Assembly (NCBI GenBank): GCA_034422355.1
Contig: DAOUJS010000008.1
Location: 12,051-76,050 of the forward strand
From: CATOSP01 sp034422355
GTDB taxonomy: Bacteria; Chloroflexota; Dehalococcoidia; Lucifugimonadales; UBA3495
DNA: 64,000 bases
Direction: 5' to 3'
This document shows, one piece after another, positions 26,248-34,594 of this stretch. The notes beneath the pieces were generated by a model, which searched no databases, was not told the DNA's origin, and saw only the letters and a list, made by a program, of their open reading frames with translations. Both the position numbers and the translations under genes were made by a program. Within the stretch, counting starts at the first letter, position 1. Every line of letters starts with the position of its first letter.

Positions 26248-26671
26248 AGGCTTCCTGCTCCAATATCTGCTGGGCCATTCTAAGAGCTGCTTCTGACTGA
26301 CATGGGTCTATGGATGGGAAATCATAGTGAAAGTCCTTCACATTCCGGGCTTGTATCAAGTAGTCAAATAGACTGTCCAATTGCTCCTTTGTCCCGACGT
26401 CAACGGGCAAGCCGCCCATGATGCGAGGATCGCAATGATAGAGGCCATCCGGAGCCTGAGAAGCCTTCTCGTGAATAGCCTTCTTGGCCCTTTCCAGGAC
26501 AGCCAGCGCCTGCTTGGGATGGACAGAAGGAAACCCGTAGTGAAAGTCCTTCACGTCCTCCCCATAAGCAAGGTAGTCAAACAGATTTTTCACTGGCACA
26601 CGAGTCCCTTTGAACACCGGTGTGCCGCTGACGATTCTCTTATTGCTGTGGATAACGCTTTCTGTTTCCAT
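26231..26671 (-). CDS. DUF433 protein with two tandem repeats (antitoxin-like)
   Basis: A 146-residue product starting at ATG 26671 after GGGGAG. The first DUF433 unit (residues 5-65) has the classic RIVSGTPVFKGTRVPVKNLF; the second (residues 80-140) is degenerate (DPRIMGGLPVDVGTKEQL) but repeats the NVKDFHYDFPS half almost exactly (VKDFHYGFPSVHP in unit 1). DUF433 proteins are winged-helix antitoxins, so this duplication is unusual. The product is probably the antitoxin to the overlapping PIN gene downstream. Confidence 0.8.
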   Translation of the reverse strand: METESVIHSNKRIVSGTPVFKGTRVPVKNLFDYLAYGEDVKDFHYGFPSVHPKQALAVLERAKKAIHEKASQAPDGLYHCDPRIMGGLPVDVGTKEQLDSLFDYLIQARNVKDFHYDFPSIDPCQSEAALRMAQQILEQEAYAAAG

Positions 26672-26685
26672 GACTCTCCCCGCTG

Positions 26686-27654
26686 CTACCCCACCAGTTC
26701 TTTCAGGAGGGGCGTAAACACTTTCCGAAACTGGAGGAACATCTCGACTATCCAGTTGCAGTATTCGTCTCTTGATTCCGGTGCGTCGGTATAGACATTG
26801 CCGGGCCGGTGAATTGCTATTCGGGTTCTTGTTGGTTCCCATATGATCTGTTCACTGTGGTTAAGTTCTGCAAACTCCGATTCAATATCTTCCCGGTGTG
26901 CTTCCAGTTGCTGGAACAACCATTGGTTCCAATCCTTGCCTTCTGTTCCTCTTTTATCCATGTGCATAGCAATACCAAGACCATTGACTTGCCAATATGC
27001 AGTGTATCGGACGTAGGGGACAGCATATCCCAATGGACGATAAGGTACAGTAGGGTTCCGTGTTACTCCCAGAGCTATGCTGTGCTTGCGCAACTTATCA
27101 TCAATCTCCCTGCGCAATAGGCGGTTAGTCTCACCCTGCTCAGATGTTTGCGGTCCACCTCCTAAGCCACCGACCTGTGACTTGCGCCAATCGTTAGGCG
27201 CCGCCACCACGCTGAAATGTGGAGCGGGATTGGAATTGTCTATCTTCCACAGTTCGACGACTACTCCGAAGAACTGGACATATTCGTCAGTGTGTTGATT
27301 GAGCCAGTCCAGCACTTGCCGGTGTTCGTCCTCAATCCCGCCGGAAACCCAGATGACCAGTTTGGCGTCCTTGCCGGCAGCATAGATTAGCAGGCGGCTC
27401 AGATGGTCGTTGTCGGTAAAGTTCAATTGATTCTCGATAATCACCGGGCGGCCATCGCTACGGTCGGTAGCCAATATATCCAGTGAACGGCTACCTACCG
27501 GAGATTCTATCTGTTGTGACTCCAGATCAAGCCCAAGCGCATCTCCCAATTCCTCGATATTCTGAGCCAACCACGGTGTAAAATCCCTGGCTTCGTGCTC
27601 CCATCCGTCCCGCAGGTCGACACGCTCTATTCTCGCCAAGTTAGGTGTGGGCAT
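26686..27654 (-). CDS. DUF4268 protein with PD-(D/E)XK-like N terminus
   Basis: A 322-residue protein with a nuclease-like N-terminal segment, LDILATDRSDGRPVIIENQL (Asp then E-x-Q, about residues 57-76) followed by AAGKDAKLVIWVSGG, and a C-terminal DUF4268 domain (about 180-320, with RNPTVPYRPLG and WEPTRTRIAIH). Family members are linked to defence or restriction-like roles; the E-N-Q instead of E-x-K is a common variant. It lies next to two toxin-antitoxin-type genes on the same strand. Confidence 0.78.
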   Translation of the reverse strand: MPTPNLARIERVDLRDGWEHEARDFTPWLAQNIEELGDALGLDLESQQIESPVGSRSLDILATDRSDGRPVIIENQLNFTDNDHLSRLLIYAAGKDAKLVIWVSGGIEDEHRQVLDWLNQHTDEYVQFFGVVVELWKIDNSNPAPHFSVVAAPNDWRKSQVGGLGGGPQTSEQGETNRLLRREIDDKLRKHSIALGVTRNPTVPYRPLGYAVPYVRYTAYWQVNGLGIAMHMDKRGTEGKDWNQWLFQQLEAHREDIESEFAELNHSEQIIWEPTRTRIAIHRPGNVYTDAPESRDEYCNWIVEMFLQFRKVFTPLLKELVG

Positions 27655-27697
27655 AAGATTACCTTCACTCTCCGCGGGCGCGTGCTAGGCCACCGGT

Positions 27698-27916
27698 TCA
27701 TGCCGTTTGAAACGATACGCTCACCAATTCCGGGCCGCTTTCCCCGTGCTCTATCCGGTCCGCCAAAATCCGGAGGGCAAGGGCCTGCACGTTAGCAATG
27801 GCCTCTTCAGTGTTTAGGCCGTAAACAATTGCTCCCGGAATCTCCACCACCTCAGCGATCCACCGCCCGTCTTCTTCCCGGTCGGTTTCTATGGTGAGTG
27901 TCAAAGCCGTTTTCAT
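27698..27916 (-). CDS. HicB-like antitoxin, orphan
   Basis: A 72-residue HicB-type domain (LTIETDREEDGRWIAEVVEIPGAIV, then LNTEEAIANVQALALRI). GGAGGTGAGAGAG precedes ATG 27916; a TTG at 27931 is in frame. No HicA-like frame is seen on either side, so this is either a stand-alone HicB or has lost its toxin. The preceding gene on this strand is a hypothetical only 18 bases away. Confidence 0.75.
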   Translation of the reverse strand: MKTALTLTIETDREEDGRWIAEVVEIPGAIVYGLNTEEAIANVQALALRILADRIEHGESGPELVSVSFQTA

Positions 27917-27934
27917 CTCTCTCACCTCCAATGC

Positions 27935-28603
27935 TTACGTCGGCGTAAATCCCAGCGTCCCGGTGGTCATCTGCCCCCGCAGCGCCTCGGCCTCCAACAT
28001 GCTCTCAACGCTGCTCACGTTCCGGGAGTAGGGGAGGAGCAGCCGTACCAGCCCATCGTGGCGCTGGCCGCAGGGGAACACAACCGCGGTATCGCCTGCG
28101 CGTTCCATCTCCCCGTAGCGCAGGAACCCCGCCACGATCATCCGCAGCCGCGCCGGAACATTCGGCGCGTCCCCTTCGGCCGACACATTGTAGACGTACC
28201 TGTCACCCACTTCCTCACCCGTCACAACAATGGTCAGCCTGGTGCGGGTGTCCCTTATGGACATTTCGCCCTCGGGCGGCGAGTAGTCCGGACTTTTCCC
28301 CACGGCCTGGGCCACCAGGAACTTGATCAGCCGCTGGTGAACGTACCCGCATGGGAACACCACCTGGTTGTCCGTGCCGTCTACGGCAGCCAGCCCGCCC
28401 AGGGACACCAACTGGTCCCTCACCGCTCTCAGCCGGTCCCGGACTCCCGGCTTGCGGCTGAAGCTCCACACCGTGAACACTCCGTCCTTTGCATACAGCC
28501 CGACGCTGATGCCCCCGAAATGGGCGTCCATAGGCACCAACTCCACGCATGTACCGTACCGTTCCAGCACTTCCGAAACTCGCATGGCCGGGCTTGCAGC
28601 CAT
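27935..28603 (-). CDS. Conserved-looking hypothetical protein
   Basis: A 222-residue soluble protein built from two similar halves: VFPCGYVHQRLIKFLVAQA and VFPCGQRHDGLVRLLLPYS each follow a segment about regulation or ligand binding, so an internal duplication of about 100 residues is likely. No family is recognised. It lies in the minus-strand run downstream of the homocysteine methyltransferase-like gene, suggesting a link with methyl transfer. Confidence 0.7.
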   Translation of the reverse strand: MAASPAMRVSEVLERYGTCVELVPMDAHFGGISVGLYAKDGVFTVWSFSRKPGVRDRLRAVRDQLVSLGGLAAVDGTDNQVVFPCGYVHQRLIKFLVAQAVGKSPDYSPPEGEMSIRDTRTRLTIVVTGEEVGDRYVYNVSAEGDAPNVPARLRMIVAGFLRYGEMERAGDTAVVFPCGQRHDGLVRLLLPYSRNVSSVESMLEAEALRGQMTTGTLGFTPT

Positions 28604-28657
28604 ATCAATGTCACTCCATACGGCGACGGGGATTAGTAATTGGTGGTCTGCGGCTGG

Positions 28658-29560
28658 TCACTGGCCACTGCGCTTGACCGCCGCCGCCAGTGCCCGAACG
28701 TGGTCCGGGCCGGCGCCGCAACACCCGCCAAGTATGTTGATCCCCATATCCGCCAGGGCTTTGAACCGCTCCGCCATGTACTCCGGAGACTCCGGGTACA
28801 CAATCACGCCGCCCTGGTAGGCCGGTAGACCCGCGTTGGAGTGGACCAGCAGCGGCCCGTCCGTCGCCTGCCGCATCTCCCGCGCTAGCTCCACCATGAC
28901 GTCGGTCCCGTTGCCGCAGTTCGCCCCCGTAACGTCGGCCCCTGCCGCGGCCAGTTCCCTGACCGCCCGCTCCGGCGTCACCCCCATCATGGTGAAGAAT
29001 CCACGCGGTCCCCGGTCGAACACCATCGTGGCCATAACCGCCAGCTTCGTGTGGCCCTTCGCCGCCTCGACCGCCAGCGCCGCTTCCTCAACCGCCGACA
29101 TGGTTTCGATGACCACCGCGTCCGCGCCGCCCTCCTCCAGCGCCGTCACCTGCTCCACGAAGGCGTCCAGCATCTCCTCCCGGCTCACCGGCCCCAGCGG
29201 TTCCAGGAACTCTCCCGTGGGACCCACGGACCCGACGACGAATTGTTCCGGCCCGGCCTGGCTGCGGGCGTGCTGCGCCGCCAGCCGGTTGAGTTCCTCC
29301 ACCTTGTCCTCATGGCCGTACTTCCTCAGCATGAACCTGTTCGCGCCGAAGGAGTTGGTCAGCACCATGTCGGAACCGGCGGCGAAGTAGTCTGCCGCCA
29401 TGCCCCTGACCACGTCGGGATAGTCGGAGTTGAACTCCTCGGGACAGGCCCCCGGTTCCAGGCCGCGGCCCTGGAGATAAGTACCCGTCGCCCCGTCGGA
29501 AATCAGCAATTCCCCGGCAGCGATTCTGTCCAGCAGTGAAGGCATCTTCCCCGTGCTCAT
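28658..29560 (-). CDS. Homocysteine S-methyltransferase family protein
   Basis: A 300-residue Pfam S-methyl_trans TIM barrel like the N-terminal module of MetH and betaine-homocysteine methyltransferase. The zinc ligands are visible: Cys in TGANCGNG (about residue 215) and the Cys pair in LGGCCGAGP (about residue 280). It transfers a methyl group to a thiol such as homocysteine. ATGA overlap links it to the small gene upstream; the corrinoid/UroD genes lie about 3 kb downstream on the same strand. Confidence 0.9.
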   Translation of the reverse strand: MSTGKMPSLLDRIAAGELLISDGATGTYLQGRGLEPGACPEEFNSDYPDVVRGMAADYFAAGSDMVLTNSFGANRFMLRKYGHEDKVEELNRLAAQHARSQAGPEQFVVGSVGPTGEFLEPLGPVSREEMLDAFVEQVTALEEGGADAVVIETMSAVEEAALAVEAAKGHTKLAVMATMVFDRGPRGFFTMMGVTPERAVRELAAAGADVTGANCGNGTDVMVELAREMRQATDGPLLVHSNAGLPAYQGGVIVYPESPEYMAERFKALADMGINILGGCCGAGPDHVRALAAAVKRSGQ

Positions 29561-29898
29561 GCTTCACACCAATGGTCCACCGCGCCCGGCTTTGGGTCGC
29601 GCCGGCCCGACTCGATCAGGCCGTGTATCCTGGCAACGAAGTCCCGGGGAAACCCCTCGTTGTACCGCGCCGCGATCAGGTCCGCGGCATCCTCAGCCCC
29701 GCCATCAACCTCCACGAAAGCTCCCCACTCCCAGGCTTCAAGGTAAGAATCAGTCCCTTGGCTGCCATCGAACATGGCTATGGCGTCCACACCCTGCTGA
29801 AACCGGTCGTCAAGCCGCCGGGACACCGTTCCCGCATCGCCCTGTACCTGTACCTGTACCGGGACTTCCTTCCAGTACAACACCCTTGCTCTGGCCAA
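29557..29898 (-). CDS. Virulence-factor domain (PF13769-like) protein
   Basis: A 113-residue protein that starts RARVLYWKEVPVQV and contains FQQGVDAIAMFDGSQGTDSYLEAWEWG, which match the family labelled virulence factor in Pfam; in environmental bacteria these sit beside one-carbon methyltransferase genes. The start is TTG with a weak site; the stop overlaps the methyltransferase start by 4 bases. The role is not known. Confidence 0.72.
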   Translation of the reverse strand: MARARVLYWKEVPVQVQVQGDAGTVSRRLDDRFQQGVDAIAMFDGSQGTDSYLEAWEWGAFVEVDGGAEDAADLIAARYNEGFPRDFVARIHGLIESGRRDPKPGAVDHWCEA

Positions 29899-30144
29899 CT
29901 TCAGCCCAACTCAACCAGGATTCCAATGGCGGGAAACCGCAACCGGGACCCACCGGACACCGTAAGCAAAGTACGGTCAAGATACCCCAAATAACCAGAC
30001 GTGAAAAGTGCGCTTGTCCTGTCTGGGCTGCCCGCCGCGTCGCCAACGGACGGCCAAAACCTCGCTTGACTCCCCGAATCCCCTAAAATATACTTCCCTT
30101 CGGCCATTTCCTGGCCAATATCCCCATAAGATCGAGGTAACTTC

Positions 30145-30759
30145 ATGCCAATGGACCGGTTTCTCAAACCCCTCGCAATCCTTCTGGCAATAGGAATGCT
30201 CTCGGTGATTCTCACTGGGTGCGCCGGCCCCCAGGGGCCGCAGGGCGCTCAGGGAATACCCGGACTGCCCGGAAAGCCGGGGCTGTCGGGCGATCCCGGA
30301 CTGCCCGGAAAACCCGGACTGCCCGGCCTCCAGGGCGTGCCGGGCAACCCCGGCCCCCAGGGGGAACAGGGTCCCCAAGGCCTACAGGGAGAGATGGGAC
30401 CCCAGGGTCCACAGGGCGATACAGGAGCTGCCGGATCGTCCCATCCCACGTCGATCACCCTGATACCCTCTCAAGCTGAGGAAGGCCGCCCCACCATCAA
30501 GGTTCTGGGAGCGGGCTGGCAGCCCGACGAAGCCGTGACCGTTGAGGTCTACGGCCCCGACGGATACAGCGTCTTCATCGGCGGCGCAGTCGCCGACGAG
30601 TCCCGCGCCTTTGAGGTTGACATACGGCCCCGGAGCAACGTGCGGGAAGGCGGCCCCTTCAAGCCCGGACTCTACAGCGTCGTAGTCTTGGGCAGCAAGG
30701 AGGGCGGCGCGAGCGCCCCGCTGATGATAACCGCCGCGGAACCCGAAGCCTCCCAGTAG
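30145..30759 (+). CDS. Collagen-like surface lipoprotein
   Basis: A 204-residue protein with a lipoprotein signal (ILLAIGMLSVILTGC, Cys 27), about 23 Gly-X-Y triplets (residues 28-98, many GPQG and GLPGKPG units), and a C-terminal beta-rich domain (residues 105-195, with GAGWQPDEAVTVEVYGP). It should form a trimeric collagen-like stalk anchored in the outer surface lipid, bearing a small IPT/Ig-like head. GAGGT lies before the ATG. A strong terminator follows. Function unknown, probably adhesion or surface structure. Confidence 0.88.
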   Translation: MPMDRFLKPLAILLAIGMLSVILTGCAGPQGPQGAQGIPGLPGKPGLSGDPGLPGKPGLPGLQGVPGNPGPQGEQGPQGLQGEMGPQGPQGDTGAAGSSHPTSITLIPSQAEEGRPTIKVLGAGWQPDEAVTVEVYGPDGYSVFIGGAVADESRAFEVDIRPRSNVREGGPFKPGLYSVVVLGSKEGGASAPLMITAAEPEASQ

Positions 30760-30840
30760 GAACATACCCTCACATCAGGGTATCGCGCTGACGCCACAGC
30801 AAGCGACAGCACAGCGGTCCCCACCGGGCAGGAAAAACGA

Positions 30841-30870
30841 CCGGCGCAGTATCGACACTGCGCCGGTTTT
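30841..30870 (+). terminator. Intrinsic terminator after the collagen-like gene
   Basis: A perfect 10-bp stem CCGGCGCAGT / ACTGCGCCGG with a 6-base loop is followed by TTTT, about 80 bases after the stop codon. Confidence 0.9.
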
Positions 30871-30934
30871 CCGTTTCCAGGGCCGCCTAGGGGAAACCCT
30901 CGGCAATGGAGAAACCACTATCCCAAAAGGAGAA

Positions 30935-30977
30935 TTGACAGAATGTAATGTATATGCTAGATTACACGTAATCTAGC
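30935..30977 (+). promoter_or_regulatory. Promoter with overlapping palindromic operator
   Basis: TTGACA (30935-30940) and TAGATT (30958-30963) are separated by 17 bases. A perfect palindrome GCTAGATTAC-AC-GTAATCTAGC (30956-30977) covers the -10 box and lies 29 bases before the RHH gene start, which has a GGAGG site. This is the layout of an autoregulated promoter, and the nearest DNA-binding protein is the RHH protein itself. Confidence 0.75.
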
Positions 30978-31006
30978 AGTTAATATACAAACATGGAGGT
31001 AATATA

Positions 31007-31387
31007 ATGTCAGAGAAAGAGACAGGGGCAAGAGAACGGGTTATCCGGGGAGTGGAAGAAGTTGGCAGAGGCGTCCGCGAAGTCGGCAGTGGTGTGCGGG
31101 ATGCCACTGTGGCCGGCGTTGAAACCGCGAAGGAAGCCGTCAAGAGCAGACTGCCCAACGACCGGCAGACCCGGGACAATGTAGTGATGGTGCGGGTTGA
31201 CAAAGACACTCTGGACCGCCTGGACGACCTGGTGGAAGCCGGTGTGGCTGGTAGCCGGTCTGAAGCGGCCAATTACCTCGTAGTTGAGGGTGTCAAGTCC
31301 CGCCAATCCTTTTTCGACGCCATTGCCGAGAAGGTGGAGGAAATCAGGAAGGCCAGGGAAGAACTGCGAAGGCTGCGGGATGAATAG
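31007..31387 (+). CDS. Ribbon-helix-helix DNA-binding protein
   Basis: A 126-residue protein. The first half (residues 1-55) is Arg/Glu/Val-rich and low-complexity. The second half contains an RHH fold: VVMVRVDKDTLDRLDDLVEAGVAGSRSEAANYLVVEG (strand at 59-65, helix-turn-helix to about 97), then a charged coiled coil (100-126). RHH repressors usually bind palindromes as dimers and regulate themselves. The start follows GGAGG. The next gene, 60 bases downstream, may be its regulated partner. Confidence 0.85.
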   Translation: MSEKETGARERVIRGVEEVGRGVREVGSGVRDATVAGVETAKEAVKSRLPNDRQTRDNVVMVRVDKDTLDRLDDLVEAGVAGSRSEAANYLVVEGVKSRQSFFDAIAEKVEEIRKAREELRRLRDE

Positions 31388-31447
31388 ACCTTCATCAATT
31401 GGACCCATCCATACCAACGAATCCGGCAACCCGGCAAAGGTGAACTT

Positions 31448-32635
31448 ATGTGGTACGTAACTACCGGCCAGCCAATAGCCTGCGACGGTTGCGGTGATCC
31501 AATCCCGCCTGGGGACCCCTGCATATCGGACTTACCGCGGCAACTGCCCAGGAACATCGCTCGGAGAGATTACCGCCACTTTCATTTGCAGTCCCCGAAG
31601 TGCAGTCCGGCATACGCCACACCTTCCTGGTCCTGTTATCAGGAGTTCTCCACCCAACTGGTCTCCGAGCGGGCGAAACATGAAATGGTCTGCCTGGGCT
31701 GCGGCCATGCGATTCTTGAAGGCGAAGAATATCTCCAGGAGTTCCTCCATATCCGGGACGATGGCAAGAACGCCGACGATCTGGAGAATGAATCTGGGCC
31801 GGCCGCGCTTCTCGCCACCCTGACCAGGGGCCGGCCGGTAAAGCCTGCGTCTTTCTCTGATCTCAGCCGTCAAACCGCGGCGAAGTTTAGACGCGCCGGC
31901 TTGGGCAATGGTCGCGGAATCCGTACCGAGGCCGAAGCTGGAACGTTTTTCAGGACCAGCATACCGGGACTGGTGCGCAATCTGGGGGAAGACGCGGTAA
32001 AGCAGTTCACCAAAGGCAAAGAGGCAAGCCATATTCGTTCGGTAGCCAACGCACCCGGTCAAGCCCGAAACTCGGCGAACATAGCATGGGAATCTGCCAG
32101 GGCTAACGGCAAACGCGGCTCGCGGAATATGACCCGCATGGAAGTGGTCGTCGTCAGGGCAACAAACGCGGCTGACACCGTCAAAATAGCCGGGAGGGCC
32201 GCCGGGAAGAGCGCTGGCAAGGGCGCCGCATTCGCCGTCCTGTTCGAGCTTCCGGTAAGCCTCGCCGAAAATGGCATCTCCGTTCTTAGGGACAAGAAAT
32301 CCAAAAAGGAAGCAGCAAAGGATACCGGGAAAGACCTGGCGGCAGCAGGAGCGGCTGGGGGTGTAATAGCGGCGGGAACAACTGTGGCCGTAGCCCTGGG
32401 CGCGGGCCCGGCCCTTGCAACCGCCGCTCCTGTACTGGTTCCGGTCGGCATTGGCGTCTTCGCATGGTCAGCAAGTTCCAGAATCTGGCGGGCCTGGAAG
32501 GACGGGTTGAATCGTCTGGAGCTTAATTTCCACGCCGGCTGCCCGGCTTGCGAACCCAGTTGCAATTGCTACGAAGACTTCGCAGATTGGGTCAGTTCCT
32601 ACTGCGCAGAAGGAAGCCTAACGGAGACGAGGTAG
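31448..32635 (+). CDS. Cys/His-rich protein with HNH-like motif and glycine-rich membrane segments
   Basis: A 395-residue protein of unknown function. The N-terminal 110 residues hold Cys pairs (CDGCGDP, CLGCGHA) resembling two zinc ribbons. Around residues 195-235 the pattern H-I-R-S-V ... S-A-N-I-A-W-E ... N-G-K-R-G-S-R-N-M-T resembles the core of His-Me finger/HNH-type nucleases (H, N and N-x-x-R-G-x-x-N-M-T). Two hydrophobic glycine/alanine-rich stretches (about 255-275 and 300-350) could enter a membrane. It ends with CPACEPSCNCYED. The nuclease reading is an inference. Confidence 0.65.
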   Translation: MWYVTTGQPIACDGCGDPIPPGDPCISDLPRQLPRNIARRDYRHFHLQSPKCSPAYATPSWSCYQEFSTQLVSERAKHEMVCLGCGHAILEGEEYLQEFLHIRDDGKNADDLENESGPAALLATLTRGRPVKPASFSDLSRQTAAKFRRAGLGNGRGIRTEAEAGTFFRTSIPGLVRNLGEDAVKQFTKGKEASHIRSVANAPGQARNSANIAWESARANGKRGSRNMTRMEVVVVRATNAADTVKIAGRAAGKSAGKGAAFAVLFELPVSLAENGISVLRDKKSKKEAAKDTGKDLAAAGAAGGVIAAGTTVAVALGAGPALATAAPVLVPVGIGVFAWSASSRIWRAWKDGLNRLELNFHAGCPACEPSCNCYEDFADWVSSYCAEGSLTETR

Positions 32636-32661
32636 CCCGCTTCAACTCGGGCGGCACAACA

Positions 32662-32709
32662 AGCACATTAAGGCCCCTTCCTGATATCAGGAGGGGGCCT
32701 TAATGTGCT
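32662..32709. terminator. 48-bp near-perfect palindrome, bidirectional terminator
   Basis: AGCACATTAAGGCCCC and its reverse complement form 23-bp arms with one mismatch around the centre TA (32685-32686). It lies between convergent genes (31448 plus-strand gene and the minus-strand binding protein gene), so it can end both transcripts. Confidence 0.85.
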
Positions 32710-32755
32710 CCAGTTGACCGGAAGCTGTAGCGTTACGGTCAGGCGTTAAACAGTG

Positions 32756-34594
32756 CTACCTGTCCAGCCACACGTACTCCAGCCTGCGGGCCTGGGAATA
32801 CTGACCGGAGAAACGCTCGTCCGGCACGTTCTGGACGTAGTTCCAGTGGGTCGGGTATCGGACCGGCCAGAACAGCGGCGCGTAGGGAATGTCGTCGTAG
32901 TAGATCTCTAAGGCCTGGTCCGCAAGCACCTTCAGCTTCTCCACATCAGAAGTGACCCGCATCTTTTGCAGCAATTCATCCAGCGCCTCGTTGCAATATC
33001 CTGTAATGTTAGTTACAGGAGGCTCCCCGCAGAAGGATACCTGGTCCAGCCAGTCATAGGGGTGGTCCACTCGGGCGCTGCTGGCCGAGGAAGTCTGGAA
33101 GAGCCAGTCCGCCGCGTTCCTCTTCTCCACGTATGCCCCACTCTCCTGAACATCCAGGATCAGGCGAATGTTCAGGGTATCCCGGAGGATGAACTCCATG
33201 ATGGGGCAAACGTGGTCGCGGTAGTCGGCGATGTCCCGGCACAGCGACTTCACCTCGAACCCGTCGGGATACCCGGCGTCAATCATTAGCTGCTTGGCCT
33301 GAGCTAATTCTGCGTCTTTGGCCGGTCCGGGCAGTGCAAAGCCAGGCCTGGCGGCCAGCTCTTCCCGCTTCACCTTGCCGTAGACGGTGGAAGCCAAGTA
33401 GTCGCCCATCGTACAGTTGGGCATCGCTTCGCACATCTGGTCCCGGTTGATTGCCAGGTTGATGGCCTGCCGCACCCGCTTGTCCTGCCACGGCCCTTCC
33501 TCCCGCCAGTTCCAGAGGACACCCCTGCCCACAGGATGGAGACCAGGGAAGTAGGTAATCTGACCGGGATGACGCTCAACCATCGGATCGATGTTCTCCG
33601 GGAACATGCCGTGGCTGCTGCCCATCATGATGTAGTCCAACCTCTGGGCTTCGAACGCTGCCAGCTTCGCCGCCACGTCCCGGATGATGAACAGGTCAAT
33701 ACCGTCCAGGTACGGCAGACCCTCCTTGAAGTAGTTCTCGTTCCGGCGGAACTCGATCTTCTCACCCGGCTGGTGGCTCTCCATGTAATACGGACCGGTG
33801 CCAATGGGGGTATCCAGGGATTCCATTTCGTCGTAATCGACTTCGGTGTACATCGAGTATTGTTGCAGCCCCAGGTTGGCCAGCAGGATCCCGTCCGGCT
33901 GCTTCAGGTTGATGATGATCGTCGTGTCGTCTGGAGTCTCGATGCTCTCCACCGTGCTTTCTCCGGCGACGCTGAGGAACCCGTGGGGCGGCCGGTTTTC
34001 AGTTTCCCTGGTCATGAGTTCCAGAGTGAACTTGGCATCGGCGGAAGTCCACGGGTTGCCATTGTGGTTCACCACATTATCGTGGAGATAGAAAGTGTAC
34101 TTGGTGGACGCCTCGTTCACTTCCCACGAGTGGGCAATGTCCGGCCCTACTCCAAGGAAATCCGGGTGTTGCAGGGACAGCAACTGGTTGAAAACGGGAG
34201 CATTCGACGTGGTCTCGTCAATGGCGCTCCGGACGTCGAGCCGGAAATGGAGCGGGCTGCGGCGGTGGACCTGGTTGAGTATCCCGCCGCGCTTGATGGT
34301 CTCTTCCGGAGCTGGCATTGCTGTAGGCTCGGCCTTGCTCTGCACTACCGCGCCAATCTTGAACCCCTCTACCTTGGTGGGAGTGGGCATCATCACCTGC
34401 TCCGGGGCTTGGGGCTTCTCCGGTTCTGCCCCTTCCTGCGCTGCCTGTGGCTTCTCCGGGTCGGCGGGCTGCATCTGCTGGGCGGTCTGCACCTCCGGTT
34501 GCACTGCGGCAGTGCCGCCGCAGGCCACTCCCAGCGCCATTACTATCAACAACGCCGCGGCCAATACTGCAAGTCTGAGAAAACTACCGGTCAT
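32756..34594 (-). CDS. ABC transporter substrate-binding lipoprotein, family 5
   Basis: A 612-residue binding protein with a lipoprotein signal (LRLAVLAAALLIVMALGVAC, Cys about 25), a Gln/Pro/Glu/Ala-rich linker to about residue 85, then a SBP_bac_5 domain (about 100-605). ATG 34594 follows GGAGGG; a longer frame to 34696 is not needed. The permease genes are divergently encoded, so expression can be set separately. The ligand is unknown; it differs clearly from the binding protein at 5282. Confidence 0.9.
   Translation of the reverse strand: MTGSFLRLAVLAAALLIVMALGVACGGTAAVQPEVQTAQQMQPADPEKPQAAQEGAEPEKPQAPEQVMMPTPTKVEGFKIGAVVQSKAEPTAMPAPEETIKRGGILNQVHRRSPLHFRLDVRSAIDETTSNAPVFNQLLSLQHPDFLGVGPDIAHSWEVNEASTKYTFYLHDNVVNHNGNPWTSADAKFTLELMTRETENRPPHGFLSVAGESTVESIETPDDTTIIINLKQPDGILLANLGLQQYSMYTEVDYDEMESLDTPIGTGPYYMESHQPGEKIEFRRNENYFKEGLPYLDGIDLFIIRDVAAKLAAFEAQRLDYIMMGSSHGMFPENIDPMVERHPGQITYFPGLHPVGRGVLWNWREEGPWQDKRVRQAINLAINRDQMCEAMPNCTMGDYLASTVYGKVKREELAARPGFALPGPAKDAELAQAKQLMIDAGYPDGFEVKSLCRDIADYRDHVCPIMEFILRDTLNIRLILDVQESGAYVEKRNAADWLFQTSSASSARVDHPYDWLDQVSFCGEPPVTNITGYCNEALDELLQKMRVTSDVEKLKVLADQALEIYYDDIPYAPLFWPVRYPTHWNYVQNVPDERFSGQYSQARRLEYVWLDR

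Noticed and set aside
31007..31272. Possible coiled-coil antisense frame over the RHH gene
   Set aside because: It is the mirror of a gene with a clear RHH fold and its own promoter.
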